Part shown: in pieces, positions 55,186-64,000 of the stretch
Layout: every line of letters starts with the position of its first letter
How positions within the stretch are numbered: position 1 is the first letter of the stretch
Assembly (NCBI GenBank): GCA_025504975.1
Contig: JANUWI010000018.1
Span: forward strand, 310,001-374,000
Direction of reading: 5' to 3'
Length of the DNA stretch: 64,000 nucleotides
Origin: Plenodomus lindquistii
Lineage: Eukaryota; Ascomycota; Dothideomycetes; Pleosporales; Leptosphaeriaceae
The notes under the pieces: generated by a model
What the model was told of the DNA's origin: nothing
The model's input: the letters and a program-made list of their open reading frames with translations, nothing else
Databases searched by the model: none
Position numbers and translations under genes: made by a program

Positions 55186-57585
55186 TCACTGTATAACGAA
55201 ACTCTCCCTCCCCTTCGTAGCAGGCACCCTGCCAAACAGCTCCTCAACCACCCTACACCGCCCCACAAACGGCACAACCGTATACAACGTCCCGACCCTC
55301 TCCCACACCCGCCCCTCCCCACCCTGCACCCTCCTCACAGTCAAGAACCTCGCAGTCCCATGTTCATTATCGCAATACCTTCCCACAAACATCAAAACAC
55401 TTACCAACTCCCCAGAAACATGCCTCGCCGTCCACTGTTCCGGCGAAATCTCAATCGACATACCAATAAACGCCAGCCTCTTCCCAATCCTGAAATAGCG
55501 CTCTTCATCCCTACGCCGGGATTTCAATTCCTCGCGGCCCGGTCTACCCACGCGTTTCTGCCACGACCACTCACGCTTCGTATCTTCAACTCTGGTAAAA
55601 GTATTCAAAACCCACGCCTCCCTCACTTCAATCCTATCAAACACCCCCGTTTTCAAAATCCCCACCGACCGCGCACCCATCAGTCTCATCGCGCCTTGCC
55701 GCTCAGAATGCGCAACGTACAAACTAGCCGCCCACACGAGATTCGGCTCCGTAGCCTTGGCTTTAATGAGATCGCTCATGTACGCGCAGTGCTCGAGGTT
55801 TGGCGGCGCGCGCCATGTCACTGTGCCTTTCCAGCCCGCCCAGGTCCAGGAGGGGAGGTGTGTGCGGCGGGGACAAGGTGTAGAAACAAACATGAGGTGG
55901 TTCAAGCTTGCGCCGTGGTACCAAGACGATATCGACAGGGCAAAAGTGATTTGCGCGCTTGCTGTTGTACCGGGGATATCACCTGTCCACATTGGTATAC
56001 CGTGGAAGAGGTACAGTGATGGTGTAGTCGCGTACATGCCTATCACGCCTTGGAATGCGTGCAGCGAGTCTGTCGGGTTTGTCAATTGGCGTTTTGAGAA
56101 CTCCCGAATGTGCTCGTTTAGGCCGCGGAGCTGGGCGCCGAGGGTTATGCAGTCTGTGAGGGGGAAACCGTAGTCTATGCGGTAGGGTTCGTCGAGGGCG
56201 ATGACGAAGTCGTCACGATGGGCGTGGCTGCCGCCGCTGAAGGCGGAGGATTTGAAGATGCCGGAGAGCATGAAGTCGCACATTACGTTGTTTTGATTGT
56301 GGAAGAGGGCGTGCGCGGCGCTTTCTTGAACTGCCATGCATCGGCATTCCCAGTAGGTTTGGTGCGGGGTGAAGACGAGGTGGCGGTTTGAGAGGACGCC
56401 TTCTTGGTAGGTCCAGCCTCGTGTCCAGTATGGGGAGTTGAGGAGTTCACGCCGGGGATCAGGGAGAATGGAGATGAGGTGGCTGCCGCTGTCGAGGTAG
56501 TAGTTTGGTTGGGGGGAGCGGGGGGTTTTGAGGACGCCGGGGAGACCGTGGGATGCGCCTGTTCCGGCTGCGGCGACGATGGTGAAGTCTGCTTCTTCGT
56601 AGATGGTGGTCATTTTGGCGATGAGATAGCTCTTCTCGTCTGGGTCGGATTGGTTGATGCAAAGGCGGTCGACCCAGATGTATATCATGCCCAGTTGTTT
56701 TGTCACTTCCACAGCGTCTAGGATGGTCTTGGGCCAGTCTACTAGATCCGCGGGTGTTGAGCCCCAGACGTAGCTCAGGGCAACATATGGCGTTCCCCAC
56801 GGCTTCTCCTCGACTACTGGTGTTTCCTTTGTACAGTCGATGAGACGAAAGCCTCTTGTGACAGGTTCTCGCGCAACTCGCCGCTTACAAGCATCGCCAT
56901 GTTGCGTTCGACACGTGTGGAGCCAGTTCCTCGCAATTTCCAGGTCATACGCATCTTCCACCACTCTTGCATTGAGAAGATTGTTGTTGTCTTCTGGTCT
57001 GACCTCATGTGCTCCTTGATGAAAGATGCCTCCAACCTCTGGGATTTCGTAATCCAGCCAAGTGACTTCGTAGCCGGATGGAGGGAGCGATTCGATATCG
57101 GGTACAACGGCCATGAAAACCGTGTCCACATATTCATTCAACTGTCCCTCCACAAATTCGATCCTCTTGCTGTTGAACAGCCAATGCTCCCTCGTGTTGA
57201 ATGCAAGGAGTTTGTGTTGTTGATGTTCGTCTGGTTGGACTCGCATGGACGCGAAGAAGACACACAGCGGACAATCTGATGAACGGGAGAGTCGATTCAG
57301 AAAGTGATGTACGATGAATCCATCCTTGTAGAAGTTTCGTTCATCGGCTGTTCGAAGTATCTCTTTGGTCTGGACGGCAGGCTGTGTCTTCATCCACTTG
57401 AAGAACTGGCGCGCTTCGTCAAACTTTGCATCAAGGTTGAGCATCTGGCAGGTCAAACATAGTGTCGTGTCGAGTTGGAAAAGAGTCTGATGGCGTTTAG
57501 TCGTAGTCCAGAGATATTCCACGTCAGGTGAGTCGGCCCTGCGTTTGCCCTTGGAAGATTGACCTGCGGAAGACGAAGATGCCAT
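55186..57585 (-). CDS. HET-domain (heterokaryon incompatibility) protein
   Basis: A single minus-strand exon encodes 799 residues from the ATG at 57585; the frame extends upstream to 57606 only through a GTG. The HET domain starts at about residue 265: PYVALSYVWGSTPADLVDWP, then LGMIYIWVDRLCINQSDPDE, YEEADFTIVAAAGTGASHGL and RGWTYQEGVLSNRHLVF, the four classic HET blocks. The N-terminal region before it is cysteine-containing (LDTTLCLTCQML, SDCPLCVFFAS). The C-terminus has no recognised domain. HET proteins act in non-self recognition after hyphal fusion and can trigger cell death; the partner is unknown. It lies directly next to the broken C48 gene, 208 bp from its end, tail to tail. Confidence 0.93.
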   Translation of the reverse strand: MASSSSAGQSSKGKRRADSPDVEYLWTTTKRHQTLFQLDTTLCLTCQMLNLDAKFDEARQFFKWMKTQPAVQTKEILRTADERNFYKDGFIVHHFLNRLSRSSDCPLCVFFASMRVQPDEHQQHKLLAFNTREHWLFNSKRIEFVEGQLNEYVDTVFMAVVPDIESLPPSGYEVTWLDYEIPEVGGIFHQGAHEVRPEDNNNLLNARVVEDAYDLEIARNWLHTCRTQHGDACKRRVAREPVTRGFRLIDCTKETPVVEEKPWGTPYVALSYVWGSTPADLVDWPKTILDAVEVTKQLGMIYIWVDRLCINQSDPDEKSYLIAKMTTIYEEADFTIVAAAGTGASHGLPGVLKTPRSPQPNYYLDSGSHLISILPDPRRELLNSPYWTRGWTYQEGVLSNRHLVFTPHQTYWECRCMAVQESAAHALFHNQNNVMCDFMLSGIFKSSAFSGGSHAHRDDFVIALDEPYRIDYGFPLTDCITLGAQLRGLNEHIREFSKRQLTNPTDSLHAFQGVIGMYATTPSLYLFHGIPMWTGDIPGTTASAQITFALSISSWYHGASLNHLMFVSTPCPRRTHLPSWTWAGWKGTVTWRAPPNLEHCAYMSDLIKAKATEPNLVWAASLYVAHSERQGAMRLMGARSVGILKTGVFDRIEVREAWVLNTFTRVEDTKREWSWQKRVGRPGREELKSRRRDEERYFRIGKRLAFIGMSIEISPEQWTARHVSGELVSVLMFVGRYCDNEHGTARFLTVRRVQGGEGRVWERVGTLYTVVPFVGRCRVVEELFGRVPATKGRESFVIQ

Positions 57586-58496
57586 TTTTGATTGACGGAG
57601 GGTCACAAATTTCTCTGAAATGGTCGTTTGGGAATGTAAACGCTCGATCTCTTCACCAAAGACTTGGACAGGCTTCGTGAAAGCGATTCATAGTAAATGT
57701 CGTAGATTGCGGACGAGGAGGTCCAATAACAACAGCCGCAGAGCGCTATGCCTGATCTTGAAGCTCGTCTAGAAGCTGCGTTCCAAAAGTGGGAGTATTC
57801 AAGTACAGTACAGAATTCAGATGACGGTAGTTGAGAGTCGCAGCATTCAAGTCCACCAGCCAATCGACACAGCCCCAATGGCTGCCTGTAGCTGAACGCA
57901 GCTAGTGCAGCCTCAAGCGCTTGCACTCTCAGCGAACGTATCAAGTTCCGCCTTACACGAAGATCTCGCTTGTCCCTGTCTATTGAATGCTTAATCCTTG
58001 CCTGAGGCTGAACTCGGGATTCCGCAGTCAGGCTGTACATTTTGCTGTCTTGATTGAGCAAGATGGAAATACAAAGGCACATCGCTCAAGGACATAGGAC
58101 ATAGGACAACCACAGGCATATCGAGTTGGGAATGATGTGAGAGATTCATCGTAGTCTCTCACTATGTCTGATGAACACTCCTCTATTATGTCCACTGAAG
58201 AACTTTTGCGTGTCCAAGTTAGATGCTGAAAGGAATTTGGACCAGAACAATCGTGAGTAAAGGATCTGGTTATATGATGCTTAGGTTGAGCCAGGCCAAT
58301 CCAATTCAGCGGCTGCCTTTGCATAACACATACCAATCACCAGCAGTCCCTCTCCAAAAGACTAGAAGCCGGTAATCAAATCAACCGGAAATCAACTCCG
58401 CCCTCCCGAAGAACGTTTCCAATCCACGACCCAACCACCCCTCGATGCCCCCGCCCATGCCCTCCACACACACAATGACGTGCTCGCCTGCTCCCC
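57586..58496. other. Intergenic region, HET gene promoter side
   Basis: No supported gene; short frames of up to 159 codons on the minus strand resemble nothing. A small tandem duplication AGGACATAGGACATAGGACA (about 58089-58106) is present. Confidence 0.35.
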
Positions 58497-60192
58497 TCAC
58501 TTCCACTGCTTATCCCTACTCTGCAGCGTAACCAACAAATCATAGAAGTCCTTCCTCCAGTCCACGCACTCGAGATACTCCCACCACAGCCTCAACGCAG
58601 GTGGCTCATCCATATCGCTCGCCGCAAACGCATCAAGAATGACCTGCTTCTTGATCATCGCAGTCTTCATGTTGGCCTCGCGATCCCATGCACGCAGCTC
58701 TTCAACATACCTGCGTACGTCGCGTGCCATGTCGGCGTTGTGCTTGACCTCTACCTCTGTAGCAATGGATGAGGCGTCGTCGTTGGCGGAAGAAGAGGGG
58801 AATAGGGCGCCGGAGTAGGGAGGGGCGGGGAAGAAGTGCTTCTTGAGGGCATCGGTGACCCAGGATTCACGCGCGGAAGATGTGAGTTCCTCAGCCCAGT
58901 ACTGCTTGATGGATTCGGGGACCTTGGTGCTCATGGTGTCGTGGTCTAGCTTGTCGCTCCAGCGAGTCTGGGTGTAGTTGCCGTAGTAGATGAAGCGGAA
59001 ACGACCAGCAGCGTCCTTGGTCTCGACGAACATGGGGACGTTGTCGTAGGAGCACGCGTCGTCTTCGAAGTCGGCGTGGAAGGTCTCTGGAGACTCTTTG
59101 AAGAAGGCGGTGAGCTTTGCGCCGTGGGTCCCGGGAGCAGTGGGCAGGAAGGGCTCGGTCTTCGGGTCGAGCATGTAGTAGGTACGATTACGGAGCATGT
59201 GGGGGCCTGGGCCGCTCATGAAGCGCAGGCCGGGAGACCAGGACTCGCCCTTGAGAGTGAAGTTGATGAAGTCGGGGTGGAAGGTGACCATTTCGCCGGC
59301 TGGAAGCCTAGAACGAATGTCCTCTGGAAGGGCGGGTAGAGAGGCAATGTAGTGCGGCTTCCAGGCTTGTTCGAGAGACAGATCTCCAACCGTGGACATG
59401 TCCTTCTGCGCGGTGGTCTCGGGGGTGGCAGGCGGGCTGGGTACCGGTGCGGGGATCAACTGTCCATCGATTTGTCCGTCCGTGATGAGAGCGTCCTGGA
59501 CTGGGGTGATGACGGACTGCGCTGCGCTGCGTACCATTAGTCCTGATACTGGTAGCTATAATCGAACATCAGACTTACCCAACGCCGTTGCCGTCATCAT
59601 TCTTCTTCATGCGCCGAAGGTGCGGAGGTAGAGACGCCATAGCAGTTCCACTGTTGGCAACGCCGGCAGCCCTCATATGAGGAGGTACATTTCCATTGAC
59701 CTTGACAGGATCTGCATTGTCACCTCTGACAGACGCCATGCCGAACACTTTGGCAGGAGCTTTATCGTCCGCCTTCTTGGGATCAGCATCGCCATGAACC
59801 GAAACTTTGACCTCATTCTCAAGCTTTTCGAGTTCTGCTTTGAAGTCCATAGCCTTCTTGTGCGACTCTGATACATCCAAATCCTGACAGGGACCGAATC
59901 GAACTGGCCAGTGGCCCTTCTTCATCTTGTCCATCGACAAGGTGAGTCTGTCGTACAGCTCTTGCAGCGAACGAACGTCACCTTGGAGTTCAGCGTGACG
60001 TTCCTCCAGACTGAGAACGCGAGTCTCCAGGCACGGCGAGAGGGGAGTGCTCGTCTCCTTGCCCAGGTTACTCTTTTGCTGGGTTTCGTTCATGCCAGAG
60101 GGAGAGAATGTGGGGGCGTTGGGGCTGAAGTGCATGGTGTGTGTAGAGAGCAGTAGGTTGCAAGGGTAGAGGTTGGGATCACGGTTGGACAT
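58497..60192 (-). CDS. DUF6697-type fungal protein
   Basis: Exons 60192-59579 and 59526-58497 on the minus strand, joined over a 52-bp intron (GTAAGT...GCAG), encode 547 residues. The N-terminal part holds a coiled-coil-like segment (VRSLQELYDRLTLSMDKMKK) and an Ala/Pro/Gly-rich linker (PPHMRAAGVANSGTAMASLP). The second exon carries the conserved part: PSLPALPEDIRSRL-like start, PGLRFMSGPGPHMLRNRTYY, PMFVETKDAAGRFRFIYYGN, IKQYWAEELTSSARESW and LRLWWEYLECVDWRKDFYDL. This is the pattern of fungal DUF6697 proteins, whose function is unknown. The ATG at 60192 was used; an ATG at 60135 (MHFSPNAPTF) is possible, and an additional upstream exon cannot be excluded. Confidence 0.75.
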
Positions 60193-61437
60193 TAAGGCTC
60201 GAAGCGGTTTTGAGTCTATCCACGCACACTGCAAGAGTCAGCTGAAGGCAAGCCACGTGTAAGAAGTAAAGCCTTGCCTGGAAGACGTAATGTGCTTGGT
60301 GCACTGACGAGAGCTGGAGCGTTGTTGCAAGTTGTATCAGCAAAAGGCTCCTTGATCCTAAGGATAGTAGACAAGTGTGGGAGGAAGGAGGGTTGGATTC
60401 GAGGCTCCCGGAGGCGGCTTATATAGACAGTTCGGTTGTCTCTCGCAGCTGCGGAGCGGTAAGAGGCCGTGGAGAGCCTCTTGCACACTGCCCTGGGTGA
60501 GAGAGATATTGTTGCTACTAAAAATGGCCATGGTGAGTGTGACGCGTGCTGCTGAGGCAGCCGCCCACGCGCGAGAGTTGATATTACCTGAAGCTTGCTG
60601 TCAAGCTGGCCACTCAAGGCGACAATGTGACAGTCACTTTTTTCTGCTACGTTAACAGGATGAGAGAGATAAAGATATACACACAGGTTTTGGCCAATCG
60701 CCTGAGGTGGTAACCTTTCCTGTGTATCTAGGGGACGATATAGAGATGGTTGGTCATGTCAACATCATTACATGTGCCAGAAAGACTTGTTCTTGTAACG
60801 GCCCTGTTCAGGTTCATCTCACGTGGCTTACCTGTGGACCCGATGAAGATGATCAATCAGGGATCCGGTTCGACCGGAGCTCGAGTTTAGTGCCAACCCC
60901 ATCTCTCATTCTCTTGTGCTGGGATTGCCCATTTACATTTTCCCCAGCTCTTCCACTTCTATCAGCCCCATGGGTGTTCCCAACGAGCCTCCTTTGTGAC
61001 CCTGCATCTACTATTTTAGCGCGTTTCCAGCGATAGATGAGCCCACCAAAGCTTCCTACCAATACGACACATCAGAGCCGCGACTAAAGGAACTGGGCTG
61101 GCGGAGAGAATGAAGCTGATCTGATCCAAGCAGGAGGGCTTACATGGCGGTGAGGTGGGTGAAGGTGTTGGACGGTGTCTGTGCCTGAGCGCGTAGAGTG
61201 CGTGTTGGCCTAGCGCAGGGTCAACGCGACCCAGACGTCATGCGCTAAGCCGTTTCCACGCACTTTCACCCGTCGGCCTGCATTTTACTCCTCACGCAAT
61301 CGCCGAGTACTCGAGTCCGACCGTGGAGAGGGCATGTGCAGAACTCACGGCCACCAACACTCACGTGCATGCTTCCCGCGCAAACCCTATTCCAGCTCCC
61401 GCTACACCCATCCGATTAGACTCTCTGCAAGCACACG
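60193..61437. other. Intergenic region
   Basis: Promoter side of both the DUF6697-type gene and the SAP30-like gene. No supported gene; a frame at 60707-61036 is unrecognised. Confidence 0.4.
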
Positions 61438-62025
61438 ATGCCGCCGAAGCGCACGCACGATGATTCGCAGCCCGCCTCGCTCAAGGAGAAGCTGCAGCAC
61501 CTGCAGACGTCCAATGCCCATGCCCGCGGCCGTCGCAATGGCGGCACCAATGCCATGGGCGGCAGCAGCCTCAAGGAAGTGGACAATGCCTCTACCAACA
61601 GCGGCCAGACGTCGCACGACTCGAGTTCGTCCAATGTAAGCCTCGCGTCGCATTCACATCACCCGGCCCAGAGTGGCTAGAGCATTACGAGTGCTGATGC
61701 ACTTGCTTGCACACAGATCAAATGGCCTGCGCAAGAAGCCTCGGTCCTCCAGGGCTATCGACGAGCCTACCGCCTCGACACGCCGTCCGCCTTCAAGAAC
61801 CCGCTGAGCCACGTCGTGCTCAACCAGGGCATTGGCCGCTTCTCGCCCACCATGGCGCGGCCCAAATCCAAGCGACGAGTACACAAGGACCAGCTGGCGC
61901 TCGCAGTGCGCAAGAACTTCAATGCGCTGGGCGTCAACGAGAGCGATGTCATCATCGACTGGCTGTACAAGTCAAAACACCAAGACAAAGAGTTTCGAGT
62001 CCGATTCGCGCCCCAACGGAAATGA
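61438..62025 (+). CDS. SAP30-like Sin3-binding protein (histone deacetylase complex)
   Basis: Exons 61438-61635 and 61717-62025 (81-bp intron) encode 168 residues. The N-terminal half (MPPKRTHDDSQPASLKEKLQ) is disordered. The C-terminal part, TPSAFKNPLSHVVLNQGIGR, SKRRVHKDQLALAVRKNFNA and NESDVIIDWLYKSKHQDKEF, is the SAP30 Sin3-binding domain, four helices that dock on the PAH3/HID region of Sin3. The protein is expected in the nuclear Rpd3/Sin3 deacetylase complex. It is much shorter than animal SAP30 and lacks the N-terminal zinc finger, as in fungi. The splice joins SSSSN|IKWPAQEA in phase. The basic stretch RPKSKRR could act as a nuclear signal or DNA contact. Confidence 0.85.
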
Positions 62026-62688
62026 CCTCAGACCGAGTCACAAGCACACACTTCGCTGCACTTTACGGCGTTCACCACGATACCCCAGGATTGGCAGAAG
62101 CCACCTACCACCATACATTACGAGCATGAGCATTGGGACGGCGTTTGGGCAACTGGGCTTACACAGCATGGACCGAGGGACAACCGCATTGGGCTCTGTA
62201 TATTATACTACAGCCGACGGGTGTGCGCATGGCTGTGCGCACACAACGCCAGGCCACGATGTATACGATCTGCATAGGACTGTTGTCATATAATGGAAGA
62301 GTTCATGATAACCATACTTCTCGGCCAAACATGTGTCGCGCTTGTTCATGCTTGCCTTGTGAGAAGCAATGGGCCACGATGACGTCGCTGGTAGACGGAC
62401 TTGTTAACTTGAGCTTGTGAAGATCTATCAACGACTTAGCTAAGACGTCGTTTGTGACTTATCAAGACGATGGATGCATTCAAGTACACATAACCATGCC
62501 AATCGAAGTTTCGAGACGCGTCCAAGCCTCGGGTTGCTGAAGCCAATGATCGATCGGCTAACTTGACCCAACATCAAAAAAGTTCCGCCGGCAGTTGCCG
62601 CTGCATCAGCGAGAGCGAACATTTTGGATTACACAGCAACACCACCGCCATTTCGCAGTCATTGATTCCCCTCGGAAACAACGTCAAA
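62026..62688. other. Intergenic region, Mdj1-like gene promoter
   Basis: 3' flank of the SAP30-like gene and promoter of the DnaJ gene. No supported gene. Confidence 0.4.
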
Positions 62689-64000
62689 ATGAGCCTCGTT
62701 AGTCCATTACCACTGAGGGCGGTCGCCCCCGCTCGTCTGGTCACTGCATCCGCCTCCTCTCAATGTCGTCAGCGCCGTCGCTACTCGCAAATATCGCAAA
62801 CACCATCGAAGCGGCCCTCTGCACCGGCGAGGAGACAGCAGCAGCATGCGCCGTCAATACGAGTATGTCGAGAGCCCCATTGAAATTGAAGCCGTGTACT
62901 TTGCTGACAAGATCGCTGCAGTGCTTCCATGCGACCTCGCCCGCTTTTGCCATGCCCGACCCGTACCAAACCCTCGGTGTCAGCAAAAGCGCATCCGCCG
63001 CCGAGATCAAGAAAGCATACTACGGCCTAGCGAAGAAATACCATCCTGATACCAATAAAGACGCGGGCGCAAAGGAGAAGTTTGCCGCCGCACAGGCCGC
63101 ATACGAAGTGCTCTCCGACGCCGAGAAGAAGAAGGCTTTTGACTCTTACGGTGCCGGCGCCTTTGATGCGAACGGTGGCTTCAATCCCGGGGCTGCTGGC
63201 GCTGGCGGACCAGGCGGCAACCCATTTGGAGGGGGCTTTGGTGGTTTTGGCGGATTTGGCGGAGGGGCGCAAGGTGGCTTCCAGGACATCAACTTTGATG
63301 ATCTATTTGGCGCATTCACCGGGGGGCGAAGAGGAAGAACTGGCGGTGGTGGGCGAAGGAATCCTTTTGAAGAGCAGGTCATGGTCGGCGACAACATCGA
63401 GGTTCAAACCAACATCTCGTTCTTGGATGCCGCTAGGGGTGTCAAGAAGGATATACATATCACGCCGCTTGTCGAGTGTGGAACATGCACAGGAAGTGGA
63501 CTGAAGAAGGGCGCAAAGAGAGCAGAATGTAAGAGCTGCGGGGGTACTGGACAAAGAGTGACGAGCATGGGCGGCTTCCACATGAGCGCGACCTGTGGAT
63601 CTTGTGGGGGATCTGGCTTCGCGATACCGAGAGGCTCATCCTGCAGCACCTGCGGTGGTGACGGTGCCGTCAAGGAGCGAAAGACAATCTCCATTGACAT
63701 CCCCGGCGGCGTAGAAGATGGCATGCGATTGCGCGTCAACGGAGAAGGAGACGCACCGCTCACAGGACAAGCAGCATCAGCTGGAACCATACACGGCCAA
63801 AAAGGTGATCTCTACGTGCTCATCCGCGTAGCCACCGACGCAAAGTTCAAGCGCAACGGCTCCGACATTCTCCACACTGCAACCATCCCCCTCACAACCG
63901 CCGTTCTGGGAGGAGAAATCAAAGTGCCCACTCTCGACGGCGAAGTCATGGTCAAAGTGCCTACAGGCTCAGGAACCGGCGACCGCGTCACGTTGTCGGG
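62689..64000 (+). CDS. MDJ1: Mitochondrial DnaJ/Hsp40 chaperone (Mdj1-type), 3'-truncated by the window
   Basis: Exon 62689-62862 and exon 2 from 62922 run off the end of the window; 417 residues are present. The first ~60 residues are Arg/Ser/Gln-rich without acids ([20 protein letters not shown]), a mitochondrial presequence. The J domain follows ([20 protein letters not shown]) with the HPD motif in [10 protein letters not shown], then a Gly/Phe-rich linker ([16 protein letters not shown]), the zinc-binding region with four CxxCxGxG repeats ([32 protein letters not shown]) and the start of the C-terminal substrate-binding domain ([20 protein letters not shown]). It is the co-chaperone of mitochondrial Hsp70 in matrix folding. 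The 59-bp intron splices in phase 0 between the presequence and the J-domain exon. The closing stop codon is outside the window. Confidence 0.93.

Overview
The window is nuclear DNA of a filamentous ascomycete (Pezizomycotina). Evidence: genes are broken by short introns (mostly 48-60 bp) with GTATGT/GTAAGT donors and CTAAC-like branch points, and the gene content is typical of such fungi (HET-domain protein, PTH11-like rhodopsin-domain membrane protein, secreted FAD oxidase, C48 protease relic). The overall look suggests Dothideomycetes, probably Pleosporales, but that is inference. All exon coordinates come from reading splice sites and reading frames by eye.

Layout. 0.25-3 kb: a CoA-binding-domain protein and cystathionine beta-synthase. 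3.3-7.5 kb: no genes, but a diverged tandem array of roughly 200-300 bp units, each opening with a TATA box followed about 30 bp later by CTTCCT. 8.5-18.5 kb: a run of oxidative/tailoring-type enzymes (DUF1772 membrane protein, NmrA-like reductase, a frame-broken SnoaL-like gene, a salicylate-hydroxylase-like FAD monooxygenase, a cytochrome P450) without a PKS or NRPS in the window. 19-22.3 kb: cyclophilin A with a GC-AG intron, then a small conserved protein whose first coding exon is only 5 nt. 22.3-34.5 kb: gene-poor; it holds a 167-bp TA-flanked MITE, a disordered conserved protein (26.8-28.3 kb), a three-exon dsRNA-binding-domain-like protein (29.9-30.4 kb) and an 18-bp minisatellite.

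34.5-49 kb: SnoaL/NTF2-like protein, HAUS6-like augmin subunit, HD-domain 5'-nucleotidase (head-to-head with HAUS6), secreted FAD-linked oxidase, rhodopsin-domain membrane protein and the condensin ATPase SMC2, whose promoter carries a perfect inverted pair of E2F/MBF-like sites around an E-box. 49-64 kb: a long disordered protein, a 2.9-kb C48/Ulp1-type protease gene broken by two in-frame TAG codons and three frameshifts, a HET-domain protein, a DUF6697-type protein, a SAP30-like Sin3-binding subunit and the 5' part of an Mdj1-type mitochondrial DnaJ that runs off the window end.

Most genes are unrelated housekeeping or conserved fungal genes. Possible functional groupings are the 8.5-18.5 kb enzyme group and the chromosome/mitosis genes (HAUS6 and SMC2, 7 kb apart). 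The most unusual features are the TATA-headed array, the broken C48 gene and the SMC2 promoter palindrome. No tRNA, rRNA or CRISPR was recognised.
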